DNA of 54,240 nucleotides from Chitinophagales bacterium (GCA_013297745.1 JAAFIM010000020.1:1-54240); one strand, 5' to 3'. Counted from the first letter of the stretch, positions 40,897 to 49,571 are shown. Program-made: numbers and translations. The notes: generated by a model from the letters alone, not told the origin.

Positions 40897-41448
40897 TTAT
40901 TTTAGCACATTGGTAGCTTGCAAAATATGTCTTTCTATATGATACACAAAAAATCGGAACGTATCCCCCAACTTTAGCCGCATAAAACGGGTCAAAGTGA
41001 TAGGGCAACGGTTGCCGTTGAGGTCTAAATTGCTGGCTTTTTCCAACAGTTGGCTAAGTTGGGCTTGTTGGGACAAAAATTTATCCAAAGTCGCTACAGT
41101 AAGCGCAGAATTGGCGGGGTTTTTATCCTTAAAAGTGTTCATTTTGTTGACAATTTGCCCCTGTTTGGGTATCATCGAGTTGGCAAAATAATTGCCCAAC
41201 CAACCCGTTTTAAACAGTTCTTTGCTGGGTGCGGGCTGTGCATTGGCTACAATCTGGCTCAAGTGGGGAATGTAGAAATCGCCGTATAGGTTGAGATGTT
41301 CCAAACACTCTAAAATAGACCAAGATGCTGGCGATTTTTTATAATTAAGTTGTTCTACGCTGAGGTTTTTAAACCTTTCGGCTACAAGGGTGCTGGCTGA
41401 AGTGCGTTGGCTAAGTTCTGCCAGGATATTTTCGCGGGTAAATTGCAT
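40897..41448 (-). CDS. DinB/YfiT-like four-helix protein
   Basis: A 183-residue protein of the DinB_2 superfamily, a four-helix bundle that usually binds a divalent metal with three histidines. Candidate ligands are His in WSILECLEHLNLYGDFYIPH and in the C-terminal FVYHIERHILQ. Many members act as thiol-dependent transferases or are stress-induced; the substrate is unknown. It is likely co-regulated with the Crp/Fnr-type gene upstream (114 bp), but it also has its own -7 box at 41490-41497. That box places nearly the whole leader inside a heptad array. Confidence 0.85.
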   Translation of the reverse strand: MQFTRENILAELSQRTSASTLVAERFKNLSVEQLNYKKSPASWSILECLEHLNLYGDFYIPHLSQIVANAQPAPSKELFKTGWLGNYFANSMIPKQGQIVNKMNTFKDKNPANSALTVATLDKFLSQQAQLSQLLEKASNLDLNGNRCPITLTRFMRLKLGDTFRFFVYHIERHILQATNVLK

Positions 41449-41451
41449 ATT

Positions 41452-41486
41452 TTAATGTTTAATTATTAGTTATTAGCGATTTAATA
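41452..41486 (-). repeat. Heptad array in the leader of the dinB-like gene
   Basis: Five heptamers on the plus strand: TTAATGT, TTAATTA, TTAGTTA, TTAGCGA, TTTAATA. In the gene sense they read AATCGCT, AATAACT, AATAATT, AAACATT and end 4 bp before the ATG. This is a degenerate version of the arrays at 14654-14688 and 42798-42846. Confidence 0.6.
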
Positions 41487-41489
41487 CCG

Positions 41490-41497
41490 CAAAGATA
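41490..41497 (-). promoter_or_regulatory. Predicted -7 box for the dinB-like gene
   Basis: On the minus strand this reads TATCTTTG, an exact TAnnTTTG. Transcription should begin close to the outer end of the heptad array. The -33 box is not clear. Confidence 0.5.
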
Positions 41498-41562
41498 CGC
41501 GCGTTTGCAACAGATAAAAATTGATTGAAATCAATAATTCCAAAATGGTTAATTTTTAGCCC

Positions 41563-42108
41563 CTATTTTTTTGCCCTTTGCTGCTGTTTTCTAATCCGAC
41601 TTAGCGTTTCGGGCTGCATTCTGAGGTAAGAAGCGATATATTTGGCGGGAATTTGTTGGAATAATTGGGGGCTGCGCTGCAAAACGCGCTGATAACGGTC
41701 TGTAGGCGACTCTGTTAGCAGGTCAAATTCGCGCTCTATTTGAGAAACAACCAACTGCTGCAATAAAAAATTATACGCGCTCACAAACTCTACATTCTGT
41801 TGTATAAATCCCTCAAATTGGGATTTGGTAGCCACGTATAAAGTCGTTTTTCTTATCGTTTCTAAATAAATTTCTGACGGGGTTTGGTTGATAAAAGAAG
41901 CTAAAGAGTTGATAAAAGAACCCTCATAAGCAAAACGGATGCTAATTTCTTCCTTTTCTGTAGCTAAAAAGGCTCTAATTGCGCCCGATTGCACAAAATA
42001 AATCCGATTTTCTACCTGTCCAGCCTCGCATAAGAAATGATTTTTGGGGAAAGTTTTCAACTCGCAATGTTCTCTGATAAAGGTTTCCAACTCGGCGAGA
42101 ATAATCAT
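41563..42108 (-). CDS. Crp/Fnr-family transcription regulator
   Basis: A 181-residue regulator. The N-terminal cyclic-nucleotide-binding-type barrel covers about residues 1-115 (KTFPKNHFLCEAGQVENRIY, FVQSGAIRAFLA). A long dimerisation helix follows, then a short C-terminal helix-turn-helix (QIPAKYIASYLRMQPETLSRI). No FNR-type cysteine cluster is seen, and the Arg/Glu pattern for cAMP is incomplete, so the ligand is unknown. Regulators of this shape are common in Bacteroidota, often next to the gene they control; here that would be the dinB-like gene 114 bp downstream. Confidence 0.88.
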   Translation of the reverse strand: MIILAELETFIREHCELKTFPKNHFLCEAGQVENRIYFVQSGAIRAFLATEKEEISIRFAYEGSFINSLASFINQTPSEIYLETIRKTTLYVATKSQFEGFIQQNVEFVSAYNFLLQQLVVSQIEREFDLLTESPTDRYQRVLQRSPQLFQQIPAKYIASYLRMQPETLSRIRKQQQRAKK

Positions 42109-42172
42109 ACAAAAAAAATAATAAATTAAATAAAAAAGCTGTTTAAAAAGCCAAAAAAAAGATATTCACAAG

Positions 42173-42793
42173 CTATTGCGCGCTAATAATCGTGTCGGGA
42201 ATTTGTTCAAAAAATGCCAAAAATTCGTTGATAAAAGACAAACGCACAGCGGCAATAAGTTGCCCTTTGTCGCCAAAATCGTTGGAAATAATATCCACGC
42301 GGTTAGCTTTTAGCCAGTTCATAATAGCGGGCATTTGCGCGTATTCAAACTGAATTGCAAACTGCTGTTTTACAATCTTTTGCTGGGTTTCAGCCCCTTG
42401 TAGAGCCTGTCGCGTGGCGGTTTTATACGCTTCTTTAAGCCCTGAAACGCCCAAATTCACCCCGCCATAATAGCGTACGACCACCACCAAAACATTAGTT
42501 AATTGCGCCGAATCTATTTGGTTTAAAATGGGTCTGCCCGCCGTTCCAGAGGGTTCGCCGTCGTCATTGGCGCGATAATTATTGCCGTCCAAACCTATTC
42601 TGTATGCGTAGCAATAATGGCTGGCTTTAGGATATATTTTTTTAACCTCTTCTAATTGATTTTTAACCTCTTGTTCATCATTGATTTCCACCCCATAAGC
42701 TATAAAACGGCTATTTTTTTCCTTATATTCGCTTTGGCAAACATCGGCAAGGGTTTGATAGGTGTCGGGAGTGGGCAGGAAAGAAAATTGCAT
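42173..42793 (-). CDS. yigZ: YigZ/IMPACT family protein
   Basis: A 206-residue protein with the UPF0029/IMPACT N-terminal domain: AYRIGLDGNNYRANDDGEPS, then GTAGRPIL, then VVVVRYYGGVNLGVSGL. The C-terminal alpha/beta part (DUF1949-like) follows. The family is linked to translation control in eukaryotes, while its role in bacteria is unclear. The start is the ATG at 42791-42793, directly adjoining a heptad array whose last bases in the gene sense (ACTAAATTATG) are the same as in front of ubiD. It is divergent from the metalloprotease gene, and it lies upstream of the crp-like gene with 65 bp between them. Confidence 0.92.
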   Translation of the reverse strand: MQFSFLPTPDTYQTLADVCQSEYKEKNSRFIAYGVEINDEQEVKNQLEEVKKIYPKASHYCYAYRIGLDGNNYRANDDGEPSGTAGRPILNQIDSAQLTNVLVVVVRYYGGVNLGVSGLKEAYKTATRQALQGAETQQKIVKQQFAIQFEYAQMPAIMNWLKANRVDIISNDFGDKGQLIAAVRLSFINEFLAFFEQIPDTIISAQ

Positions 42794-42797
42794 AATT

Positions 42798-42846
42798 TAG
42801 TTATTAGTGGTTAGTTATTAGTGGTTAATGGTTAGTTATTAGTGGT
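42798..42846 (-). repeat. Seven-unit heptad array in the yigZ leader
   Basis: On the plus strand: TAGTTAT, TAGTGGT, TAGTTAT, TAGTGGT, TAATGGT, TAGTTAT, TAGTGGT, with no interruption. In the yigZ sense this is a run of ACCACTA/ATAACTA ending in AACTAAATTATG with the start codon. It is directly followed on the right by the 21-bp array at 42850-42942. Confidence 0.85.
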
Positions 42847-42849
42847 AAT

Positions 42850-42942
42850 GCGTTTTTGTGCAGTCGAAACGCGTTTTTGTGCAGTCGAAACGCATTTTTG
42901 TGCAGTCGAAACGCATTTTTGTGCAGTCGAAACGCGTTTTTT
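42850..42942. repeat. 21-bp tandem array, 4 units plus a partial
   Basis: The unit is GCGTTTTTGTGCAGTCGAAAC (21 bp), with GCA instead of GCG in units 3 and 4. The T5 tract repeats every 21 bp, as in the unrelated-looking array at 19681-19944; both contain ATTTTTGT in some units. It would encode RFCAVET repeats if translated. It lies 45 bp upstream of the predicted metalloprotease -7 box. Confidence 0.88.
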
Positions 42943-42986
42943 GTATTTATTTATGAAAATAAATTATGTTGCAAATAAAAAAGGAT

Positions 42987-42994
42987 TATCTTTG
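42987..42994 (+). promoter_or_regulatory. Predicted -7 box for the metalloprotease operon
   Basis: TATCTTTG, an exact TAnnTTTG, 51 bp before the ATG at 43046. A TTG at 42969-42971 is the nearest -33 candidate, but its 15-bp spacing is short. Confidence 0.55.
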
Positions 42995-43045
42995 TACCGT
43001 CTTAACGACAATATAACTTTTTTATAACCTTTTAAATTTTGTATT

Positions 43046-44689
43046 ATGCTACAAATAAGGCATTTACACACATTTAAAAATAGGCAAAGCCTATTTTTAC
43101 CGTATTATTTAACGTTGATTTGTTGCTGTTTTATGCAGACGACAAACGCACAGATGCATCGCCATCATTGTTTATTTGATGAAAGCCAGCGAGCAGAAAT
43201 TCCACAACCTACAGCGGCAGAGTTGGAAGAGTATAGGCTGCTATTTCCGCCCTGCAATTCGCCCACAGCCACCAAAAATGTACGCGTAAATGTGCATTTT
43301 ATGTTAGACGATGCGGGCGGCAATAATTTTTTACCACACGAGGACGGCTATGGCAACCGAAATTATACGGGCTTTACCTTTGCTGAAGAAATGGTAGAAA
43401 AAGCTAATATAATTTGGTCAAGACAAGACGACGGAACAGTAGGCCCAAGTTTGTACAATGGGACAGGAAATCCTAATTTGCCTATGCGGGTGCGTTTGTT
43501 GCTTACTGGTGTGTATTTTCACAAAAATTCTTACTGGAGTTATTACTCAGAAGGCAATTCTTCTGCTCCTTCAGCTTGGTTAATCAATACAACTTATGGA
43601 CAAAATACTTGGAATACTATAAATGTTTATATTGCTTCTAATCCTAATAATGGCGGTATAGCTTGCGGTATAGGAGGAATTTGTGCAAATAGTAACGGAT
43701 TAGCTACTAAATTGATTGACTGCTGGCACGTGTATAGAAGAGACCCGAATTGGGCTTCTGCTTATTCTGCTGATTTATTAAATCACGAATTAGGGCATAT
43801 TTTTGGTCTTATTCACGATTTTGAGAGAACTAATGTATTTCCTCACTGGGGAGATGGTTGCGAAGACACGCCAGACCACAACGAATGTTGGACATTAGAT
43901 TTAAATAATCCTCTGTGTAATAATTGGTCTTTGATTAGCAATAATATGATGGCTTATTCTGACCCGCCTGCTGCTCTAACTCCTTGTCAAATAAATAGAG
44001 TTCATAGTAATTTGAATGGCCCGCAGCAAAATTATGTACAAAGTTGTACTGGTTGTTTGCCTGCTAATACATTTTATACAATTAATCCACAATTTTGCGC
44101 CCGTGCTAAAGTAGGCGGTGGCTATTATCCTGTAGATGTACCGCTTGACGGGCGCGGTAGTTTCAATGAAGATAGTTATTTGATAGAAATTTTTGAGGTT
44201 AGCGCAAGCGGTTCTAATGTTATTTTGGGCAATCATTTTATGCAACAATATAGCGGTCAGTTGGGGCAAATTAACTTGCGTACTTTTTGCAATTATAATT
44301 TCCAAGTGGGTAAAAACTATAGAATTAGGGTTATGACTTCTAAAACGGGTTGTTTGCCAACGAGTGAACAAACGCAATGGATTGCTGTAGTGCCTTGTAC
44401 TCCAGAAACCAGCACACCAGTTCCTACAGTACCAATCAAAAAAAGTTTAACGATTTTGCCGCGCCAACCTAAAAGTTACATTTTATACTCCGAAACAGAA
44501 CAACAAGCTCAAGTTTATGTCTATGATTTTATGGGTAGAGTATTGTATCAACAACCCAAAACGGCTCTGCAAGCAGGCGATAACATTTTAGATTTAAACA
44601 ATTTGGAAACTTTATTGCCCAACAACTTCTATATTTTGGCTGTGCAAACTGCTGACGGTATAGAAACACAACGCTTTTTTATCCCCTAA
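43046..44689 (+). CDS. Secreted T9SS metalloprotease (metzincin, M43-like)
   Basis: A 547-residue secreted zinc peptidase. The signal peptide runs to about residue 36 (PYYLTLICCCFMQTTNAQ). The active site HELGHIFGLIHD (247-258) is the extended metzincin motif HExxHxxGxxH, and NNMMAYSD provides the Met-turn. The many cysteines around it resemble M43 cytophagalysin/pappalysin-type enzymes. The C-terminus is a short T9SS type A sorting domain (about 470-547, with YVYDFMGRVLYQQ and NNFYILAVQTADG). The enzyme is probably released or anchored outside the cell to break down proteins. A related cargo gene follows after 19 bp. Upstream lie a -7 box and a 21-bp array. Confidence 0.92.
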   Translation: MLQIRHLHTFKNRQSLFLPYYLTLICCCFMQTTNAQMHRHHCLFDESQRAEIPQPTAAELEEYRLLFPPCNSPTATKNVRVNVHFMLDDAGGNNFLPHEDGYGNRNYTGFTFAEEMVEKANIIWSRQDDGTVGPSLYNGTGNPNLPMRVRLLLTGVYFHKNSYWSYYSEGNSSAPSAWLINTTYGQNTWNTINVYIASNPNNGGIACGIGGICANSNGLATKLIDCWHVYRRDPNWASAYSADLLNHELGHIFGLIHDFERTNVFPHWGDGCEDTPDHNECWTLDLNNPLCNNWSLISNNMMAYSDPPAALTPCQINRVHSNLNGPQQNYVQSCTGCLPANTFYTINPQFCARAKVGGGYYPVDVPLDGRGSFNEDSYLIEIFEVSASGSNVILGNHFMQQYSGQLGQINLRTFCNYNFQVGKNYRIRVMTSKTGCLPTSEQTQWIAVVPCTPETSTPVPTVPIKKSLTILPRQPKSYILYSETEQQAQVYVYDFMGRVLYQQPKTALQAGDNILDLNNLETLLPNNFYILAVQTADGIETQRFFIP

Positions 44690-44708
44690 CCTCTAAAATC
44701 AATAGACA

Positions 44709-45578
44709 ATGAAAAATATAATTATCGTTTTCGCGCTTTTTGCTGCTTTTGTTCAGAATGTAAAGGCTCAATTTGTGCCTGATTTTGAATTTTATTTGTA
44801 CATTACTGATGCTGTGGGGAATAGGGATAGTATTTTAATGGGTTACGGGCATAATACTTTAACGTATAACGATTTTGGTGTGGATTTGGGTACAACTGCC
44901 TTCAATGATACTTTAGAAATGCGTGTTACAGATTGGGGTATTCCTGTCCCTTATGGTTATACCAAAAGCTGGAAAAAAGGTTACGATGAATGGTACTGCG
45001 CAAGAAATGAGCAAACTTTTGGATATGGAATAGCTTTTAGCTGTATGTATCCACCTGTAGAATTAAGTTGGGACTACACTTTATTTCAAGACGATTGTCG
45101 CGATAATAGCGTTATCACTACTAATAATATGCAGTTGGAGCATCCACATTTTGATGATGCTTTGCACATCACTATGTCCTCACAAGGGTTTATGACCGTA
45201 ACTTTAGATACGGCTATAGCGGCTAATTATAGCTATCCTGCCACTATCTATCCCAACCAAACGATGCAAAGTGGGGCTACAGATACTTTGTTTTTTGTAT
45301 TTATGACCTTTGCGAATGATAGTTTGACCATTAACGTGAATAAAACTCAAGACGCGGGGGTTAAAATATACCCTACGCTTGCCCAAAGTCTTGTAAATGT
45401 GAGCATAGACGCGCCCCAAAGTCCAGAAGTTTTGATTTATGACCTAAACGGGCAGCTATTACAGCGCAAAGAAAACGATTGGCAGCAGTTGGATATTAGC
45501 CATTTGGCGGCTGGCGTGTATGTGGTGGAGGTTCGGAATGGTAAAAATAGAACAATGCAGCGCGTTTTTAAATTTTAA
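44709..45578 (+). CDS. Secreted T9SS cargo protein of unknown function
   Basis: A 289-residue secreted protein. The signal peptide is MKNIIIVFALFAAFVQNVKA. A beta-rich body follows (FEFYLYITDAVGNRDSILMG, TLEMRVTDWGIPVPYGYTK), and the C-terminus is a type A T9SS sorting domain (about 215-289, with VKIYPTLAQSLVNVS and GVYVVEVRNGKN). No catalytic motif is recognised. It starts 19 bp after the metalloprotease, so it is probably co-expressed and co-secreted; it may be an accessory or inhibitor, which is inference. The operon ends at the terminator at 45583-45622. Confidence 0.85.
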   Translation: MKNIIIVFALFAAFVQNVKAQFVPDFEFYLYITDAVGNRDSILMGYGHNTLTYNDFGVDLGTTAFNDTLEMRVTDWGIPVPYGYTKSWKKGYDEWYCARNEQTFGYGIAFSCMYPPVELSWDYTLFQDDCRDNSVITTNNMQLEHPHFDDALHITMSSQGFMTVTLDTAIAANYSYPATIYPNQTMQSGATDTLFFVFMTFANDSLTINVNKTQDAGVKIYPTLAQSLVNVSIDAPQSPEVLIYDLNGQLLQRKENDWQQLDISHLAAGVYVVEVRNGKNRTMQRVFKF

Positions 45579-45582
45579 CACA

Positions 45583-45622
45583 AAAAAAATCCTCTTTTCT
45601 AAGCACAGGAAAGAGGATTTTT
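45583..45622 (+). terminator. Terminator between the T9SS cargo and the second CHAT gene
   Basis: AAAATCCTCTTTTCT pairs with AGGAAAGAGGATTTT around a short loop, with A and T runs outside. It serves both converging genes. Confidence 0.88.
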
Positions 45623-45636
45623 ATCATAAAAAGGGG

Positions 45637-48600
45637 CTAAGTTCGTTTGAGATAGCGATTATAAAAGTAAATACCAGCGGATAAAACCCCTAAGACCCCC
45701 AAACCCATATAAGTATAATCTTGCCAAGTGAATCTTTTGGCTATGTAAATGGGTTGATTATCGCCCAGCGGGATAAAACTCGCCCAATAGAAAGGGTGAG
45801 CCGTGCGCGCGTTAGCCCGTTCCAAATATAATAGTTTGGCTTGGCGCAAAGCCTCGTCTTTTGGCAAGCGTTTGGCTAAGTATTGGTAATAATAAGCCAT
45901 CAAATTGGCTGTGGCTTGGTCGTTAATAGACCACAAAGTCATCGCTACAGCAGGCACTCCCGCGTACATAAACCCCCGCCCTATGCTGATAACCCCCTCG
46001 CCCCGTTCGTACTTGCCAAAACCCGTTTCGCAAGCGGACAAAACCACCAAATCGGTGTTGATATCTAATAAATTCAACTCGTAAACGGATAACATATCAT
46101 CCTCCACGCTGTCTTGAGTGTAAGACATCAACAGGGAAGAGTTGGCGGGGCGGTCATTATCCACCAACCCGTGCATAGCCAAATGGATAACACTATGGGG
46201 CGATTTTTGATTATAAAGTTTAAAATTGTGCTCGTGAGCTTGCTCTTTGCGCAAAAAATCCCCCATAAAAAGCTGTTCTAATATATCCAACTCCAACTGC
46301 GCCCCTGGCAATTCAGTTACTGTTTGCCGCAAAGCTATTTGTTGGGCTTGGATAGCAGAAGGGCTATCGGGTGCGGCGAATGTATAATGTGGTGCAAGAG
46401 CTAACAAACGCCCGTTAGATTTGACCTCTTGCCGCTCCAACAACATCAAAGAAGCCGAATAATTATAATTTATGGTGTAATTTCTGACCAAATAAGGCAA
46501 ATTTTGGAACGAATAGAGCGTATCTTGAGGATTTAACTCTATCTTTTGGGTCAGCAAGGCTTCAAAAGGGATATAATTCAACAAACCATCAGAGACAAAA
46601 ACCAGCCGATTGCATTGAGCGGGCAAAAAAGGCTGCACATAATTATTGTAAACCGAATAAGCGTTTTTGGTAAATAGATAATAAGCAGCTTTAGGATTGG
46701 TTTGCAACAAAGTGACGCTGGTCAAAGCGGTACGCAAAGCGATTAAGTTGTTATCAAATTGGGCTGTTTTAGCTACTTGATAAAATTGGGCTGTTTTTTG
46801 GGTAGTTACAAAGACAAAAATATACTTATTGCCCACAAAATACTCCACAAAAGCTGTTTTCAAATCTAATTTCTGTTGCAATTCTTTGAGTTTGGGTACA
46901 GGATTTTTATACTTTAGCTCATAGTATTTAGGATAATTTTTTTCCAGCTCATTTTGCAACGATTGAAGCGCGCTGTTGAGTTCCAGCAGTTGTTGTTGTT
47001 GGGTTTGGATAGCTAAAGCATTTTTGGAAGACTGGATATCAAACAATTCTTTCTCGGCTTGGGCAATTTCTCGGCTTAATTGGCGTTCTTTGGCTATCAG
47101 TTGCGGGGGAATATTGCCAAAAGAGCGCGCTTTTTCGGTATGTAGCGCATCCAGTAGCAGCAACGATTTATTTTTTTCTACCAGCGCAAAAGTATTTTGT
47201 AAATAATCAGCATCAGTAGGTTTGTTTTGATTGATTTGGTATAAAATTTGCAAAGCCAATTCATAAATAGGCAATACTTTTTTTTGCAAAAACAGCTTAG
47301 AATTTTGAGCTTGGATAGCATTGCGAAAATTATCCACCAAAGATACCGCTTGATTGATACTTTTTAACGCTTCTTCCGGCTGGTTTTGACCAAATAAAAT
47401 ATCAGCCTGCGCATAAAGTGCGTACAAATAAATCTCTTTATCGGTAATTTTTGCGGCTGGCGGCAAAGTGTTTAACTCTTGGCTTTTGAAATTGGGGGTT
47501 AGGCAAACCAAAGTTTTTTTATACCAAGGCAAAGCTTTATTGTTGAGTTTTTGGCGGCGGTAGAGTTCGCCCATCAAATAATAAGCCCGAGCTACTATAG
47601 GGTGAAAATCGCCATAAATTTGCTTGGATATATTCAATGATTGGGTCATAGCATCCAAAGCTTTGCCCCATTCGGACTGTTGGGCATAAAGTTCGGCCAA
47701 AATGCGATAAGTATCTTCTTTTCTAAACGGTTCGGAAATATGCAGTTGTAAGTTTTGGGTAATTGCTTCTACGGCTTGCAAATGTTGCTTGAGGGCTGGA
47801 GAGACTTCGGCTTTGCCATTGCGGAGATTGATTAGCGAGCGGTTATAGCTTTCGGACACCAACTGTATATTGCCAACATTGGGATTATTTTGTTCCAACA
47901 AAGCCAAGCCTTTTTGATAATTTTGATAAGCTTTGGAAGAGTCGCCCCGCAGTTTGAACGATTCGGCGAGATTGTAATGAATAGTTGCCCCTTTGAAAAA
48001 ATCACCAATTTGGGCAGACAACATCATCGCGTTGAGACAATAACCTTCAGCTTTGTAAGTATCGCCCAATTCTATATACAGCAAGCCTATATTGTTATAA
48101 AAAGCGATTAAAGAAGCTGTATCTTGGCGCGTTTTGAGATTGCGGCGGTTGATTTCCAACCCTTGTTGCATTTTGGCTAAAGCTTTGTCATATTCGCCCG
48201 TGCGATAATACAACGCGCCAGAAAGTTGTAGAATAGCCGCAAGTTGGTCAGGTGCATTATTCAGTTGGTTTTGGGTAGCGGCAAACCCCTCGCTTACAAA
48301 ACGCTCCATCAATTTATAATCTTGTTTGACTTGGGCTGTTTGGGCGAGTGCGCGGCAGACCAACACATAAGAACGCCAAGCGTTGGCATTTTTGAATATA
48401 TTTTGGGCAGATTGTAAGAAAAACAGGGCTGAATCCAACTGTTGGCGTTGCAAAAAATCTGTGCCAACGATTTGATAAATTTTAGCTTTTACCGAATCTG
48501 CATCCGTCAAATGCCCTTGAGCTAAGGATAGCGTTTGGGTGAGTTCTTGCCGATACAAACTTTTATCGCTAAGTTTGGCCAAATTTAGCACGATATTGGT

Positions 48601-48828
48601 AGACATTTTGCCCGCATCACTATAGCAACCCATTTGGATAAAAACGGCTTTGGATTGGCGATAATAAAAGACTACAGAGTCGGGTTTAGCATTTTTTTCG
48701 GCAAGTTTGGCTAAGTTTCTAAAGGTTTGCGCCTTCAGTGTGTCAGAAAAATTGCAACTTTGCGCCCAACAAGAATTGGTTAGCCAGCTACACAAAAAAA
48801 TTAAGCAAACGTGCAACAGATAATTCAT
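45637..48828 (-). CDS. Exported TPR-CHAT (caspase-like) protein, second copy
   Basis: A 1063-residue relative of the protein at 3575-6553. It has a signal peptide (MNYLLHVCLIFLCSWLTNS), about ten TPR-like repeats to near residue 560 (for example GLLYIELGDTYKAEGYCLNA), and a coiled coil (QLSREIAQAEKELFDIQSSK). The CHAT domain carries His886 in HLAMHG and Cys933 in LSACETG. A C-terminal membrane helix (about 1040-1058) ends in YNRYLKRT. The peptidase should face the periplasm. I start it at the ATG at 48826-48828, before the signal peptide. It converges on the T9SS metalloprotease operon and is divergent from the DUF6794 gene. Substrate and trigger are unknown. Confidence 0.9.
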   Translation of the reverse strand: MNYLLHVCLIFLCSWLTNSCWAQSCNFSDTLKAQTFRNLAKLAEKNAKPDSVVFYYRQSKAVFIQMGCYSDAGKMSTNIVLNLAKLSDKSLYRQELTQTLSLAQGHLTDADSVKAKIYQIVGTDFLQRQQLDSALFFLQSAQNIFKNANAWRSYVLVCRALAQTAQVKQDYKLMERFVSEGFAATQNQLNNAPDQLAAILQLSGALYYRTGEYDKALAKMQQGLEINRRNLKTRQDTASLIAFYNNIGLLYIELGDTYKAEGYCLNAMMLSAQIGDFFKGATIHYNLAESFKLRGDSSKAYQNYQKGLALLEQNNPNVGNIQLVSESYNRSLINLRNGKAEVSPALKQHLQAVEAITQNLQLHISEPFRKEDTYRILAELYAQQSEWGKALDAMTQSLNISKQIYGDFHPIVARAYYLMGELYRRQKLNNKALPWYKKTLVCLTPNFKSQELNTLPPAAKITDKEIYLYALYAQADILFGQNQPEEALKSINQAVSLVDNFRNAIQAQNSKLFLQKKVLPIYELALQILYQINQNKPTDADYLQNTFALVEKNKSLLLLDALHTEKARSFGNIPPQLIAKERQLSREIAQAEKELFDIQSSKNALAIQTQQQQLLELNSALQSLQNELEKNYPKYYELKYKNPVPKLKELQQKLDLKTAFVEYFVGNKYIFVFVTTQKTAQFYQVAKTAQFDNNLIALRTALTSVTLLQTNPKAAYYLFTKNAYSVYNNYVQPFLPAQCNRLVFVSDGLLNYIPFEALLTQKIELNPQDTLYSFQNLPYLVRNYTINYNYSASLMLLERQEVKSNGRLLALAPHYTFAAPDSPSAIQAQQIALRQTVTELPGAQLELDILEQLFMGDFLRKEQAHEHNFKLYNQKSPHSVIHLAMHGLVDNDRPANSSLLMSYTQDSVEDDMLSVYELNLLDINTDLVVLSACETGFGKYERGEGVISIGRGFMYAGVPAVAMTLWSINDQATANLMAYYYQYLAKRLPKDEALRQAKLLYLERANARTAHPFYWASFIPLGDNQPIYIAKRFTWQDYTYMGLGVLGVLSAGIYFYNRYLKRT

Positions 48829-48947
48829 AAAAAATAAAACATTTAATTGGGAATCAACGGCTAAAATTTGTAACAAAAAGCATTTAAGTTGTTACTACTC
48901 AAGCAAATTGTTAAAATCAATCACAAAACAAAAAAAATTATAAACAA

Positions 48948-49571
48948 ATGAGAATTATTGCGTTAATTATGTGGGCTTTTTGCGCTTTGATAGCTAATAG
49001 CCACGCCCAAAAATCAAATCCTAAGCCCAAAACCGACAAAAAAGTAGCAGGCGCTAGCGACACAGACAAAAAAGATAAAACAAAAAACTCCAAAGACATC
49101 ATTTCGGATACGGGCAAAGTCATCATACGCCGACAAGAAAAGTTGGAGCATAGACGTTTGGATAGTATTTATCAAGCGCGTATTCGGATGAAAGACATTG
49201 AAGGGATTTATATACCCAAAGATTTGAACGACTGTTTTAAAGAATTGGATAAAGCCCTAGATGATGAGGTAAAAGCAGAATTTATAGCCTTGAAAGACGA
49301 AGAAGCTGACCGCCGTATGCACAATAGTTTGGGCAAATGGATAGCACACCGTTGGTCGCTCACAGAAGGGTCTCGCCTATCGCATTATTTTAGCCAAATG
49401 AAAGTCCCACATCCTGACTATATGGTGGGGATTATCATCACTTCCTATCATCGCCACTTGAATAAAAAAGACCTGAAGCTAAAAGAACAGGTGGAATTTT
49501 TTAGAAAACATTGGCAGGAAAAACAACGCAAAGAAGCCAAAACGATAATTGATAATGGGAAAGTGAAGTAA
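48948..49571 (+). CDS. Exported DUF6794-domain protein
   Basis: A 207-residue protein with a signal peptide (MRIIALIMWAFCALIANSHA), a Lys/Asp-rich low-complexity segment (SNPKPKTDKKVAGASDTDKK), and a C-terminal DUF6794 domain (about 88-195). That domain has IPKDLNDCFKELDKAL, KWIAHRWSLTEGSRLSHYF and VGIIITSYHRHLNK, all at conserved places. The family is usually seen as a small stand-alone domain; its function is unknown. Here it is exported and carries a charged linker. It converges on lon; the 143 bp between them are filled by a pair-specific inverted repeat. Confidence 0.82.
   Translation: MRIIALIMWAFCALIANSHAQKSNPKPKTDKKVAGASDTDKKDKTKNSKDIISDTGKVIIRRQEKLEHRRLDSIYQARIRMKDIEGIYIPKDLNDCFKELDKALDDEVKAEFIALKDEEADRRMHNSLGKWIAHRWSLTEGSRLSHYFSQMKVPHPDYMVGIIITSYHRHLNKKDLKLKEQVEFFRKHWQEKQRKEAKTIIDNGKVK

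Noticed and set aside
42842-43027. Open frame encoding RFCAVET repeats before the metalloprotease
   Set aside because: The frame comes from the 21-bp array and runs over the metalloprotease promoter; it has no other coding support.
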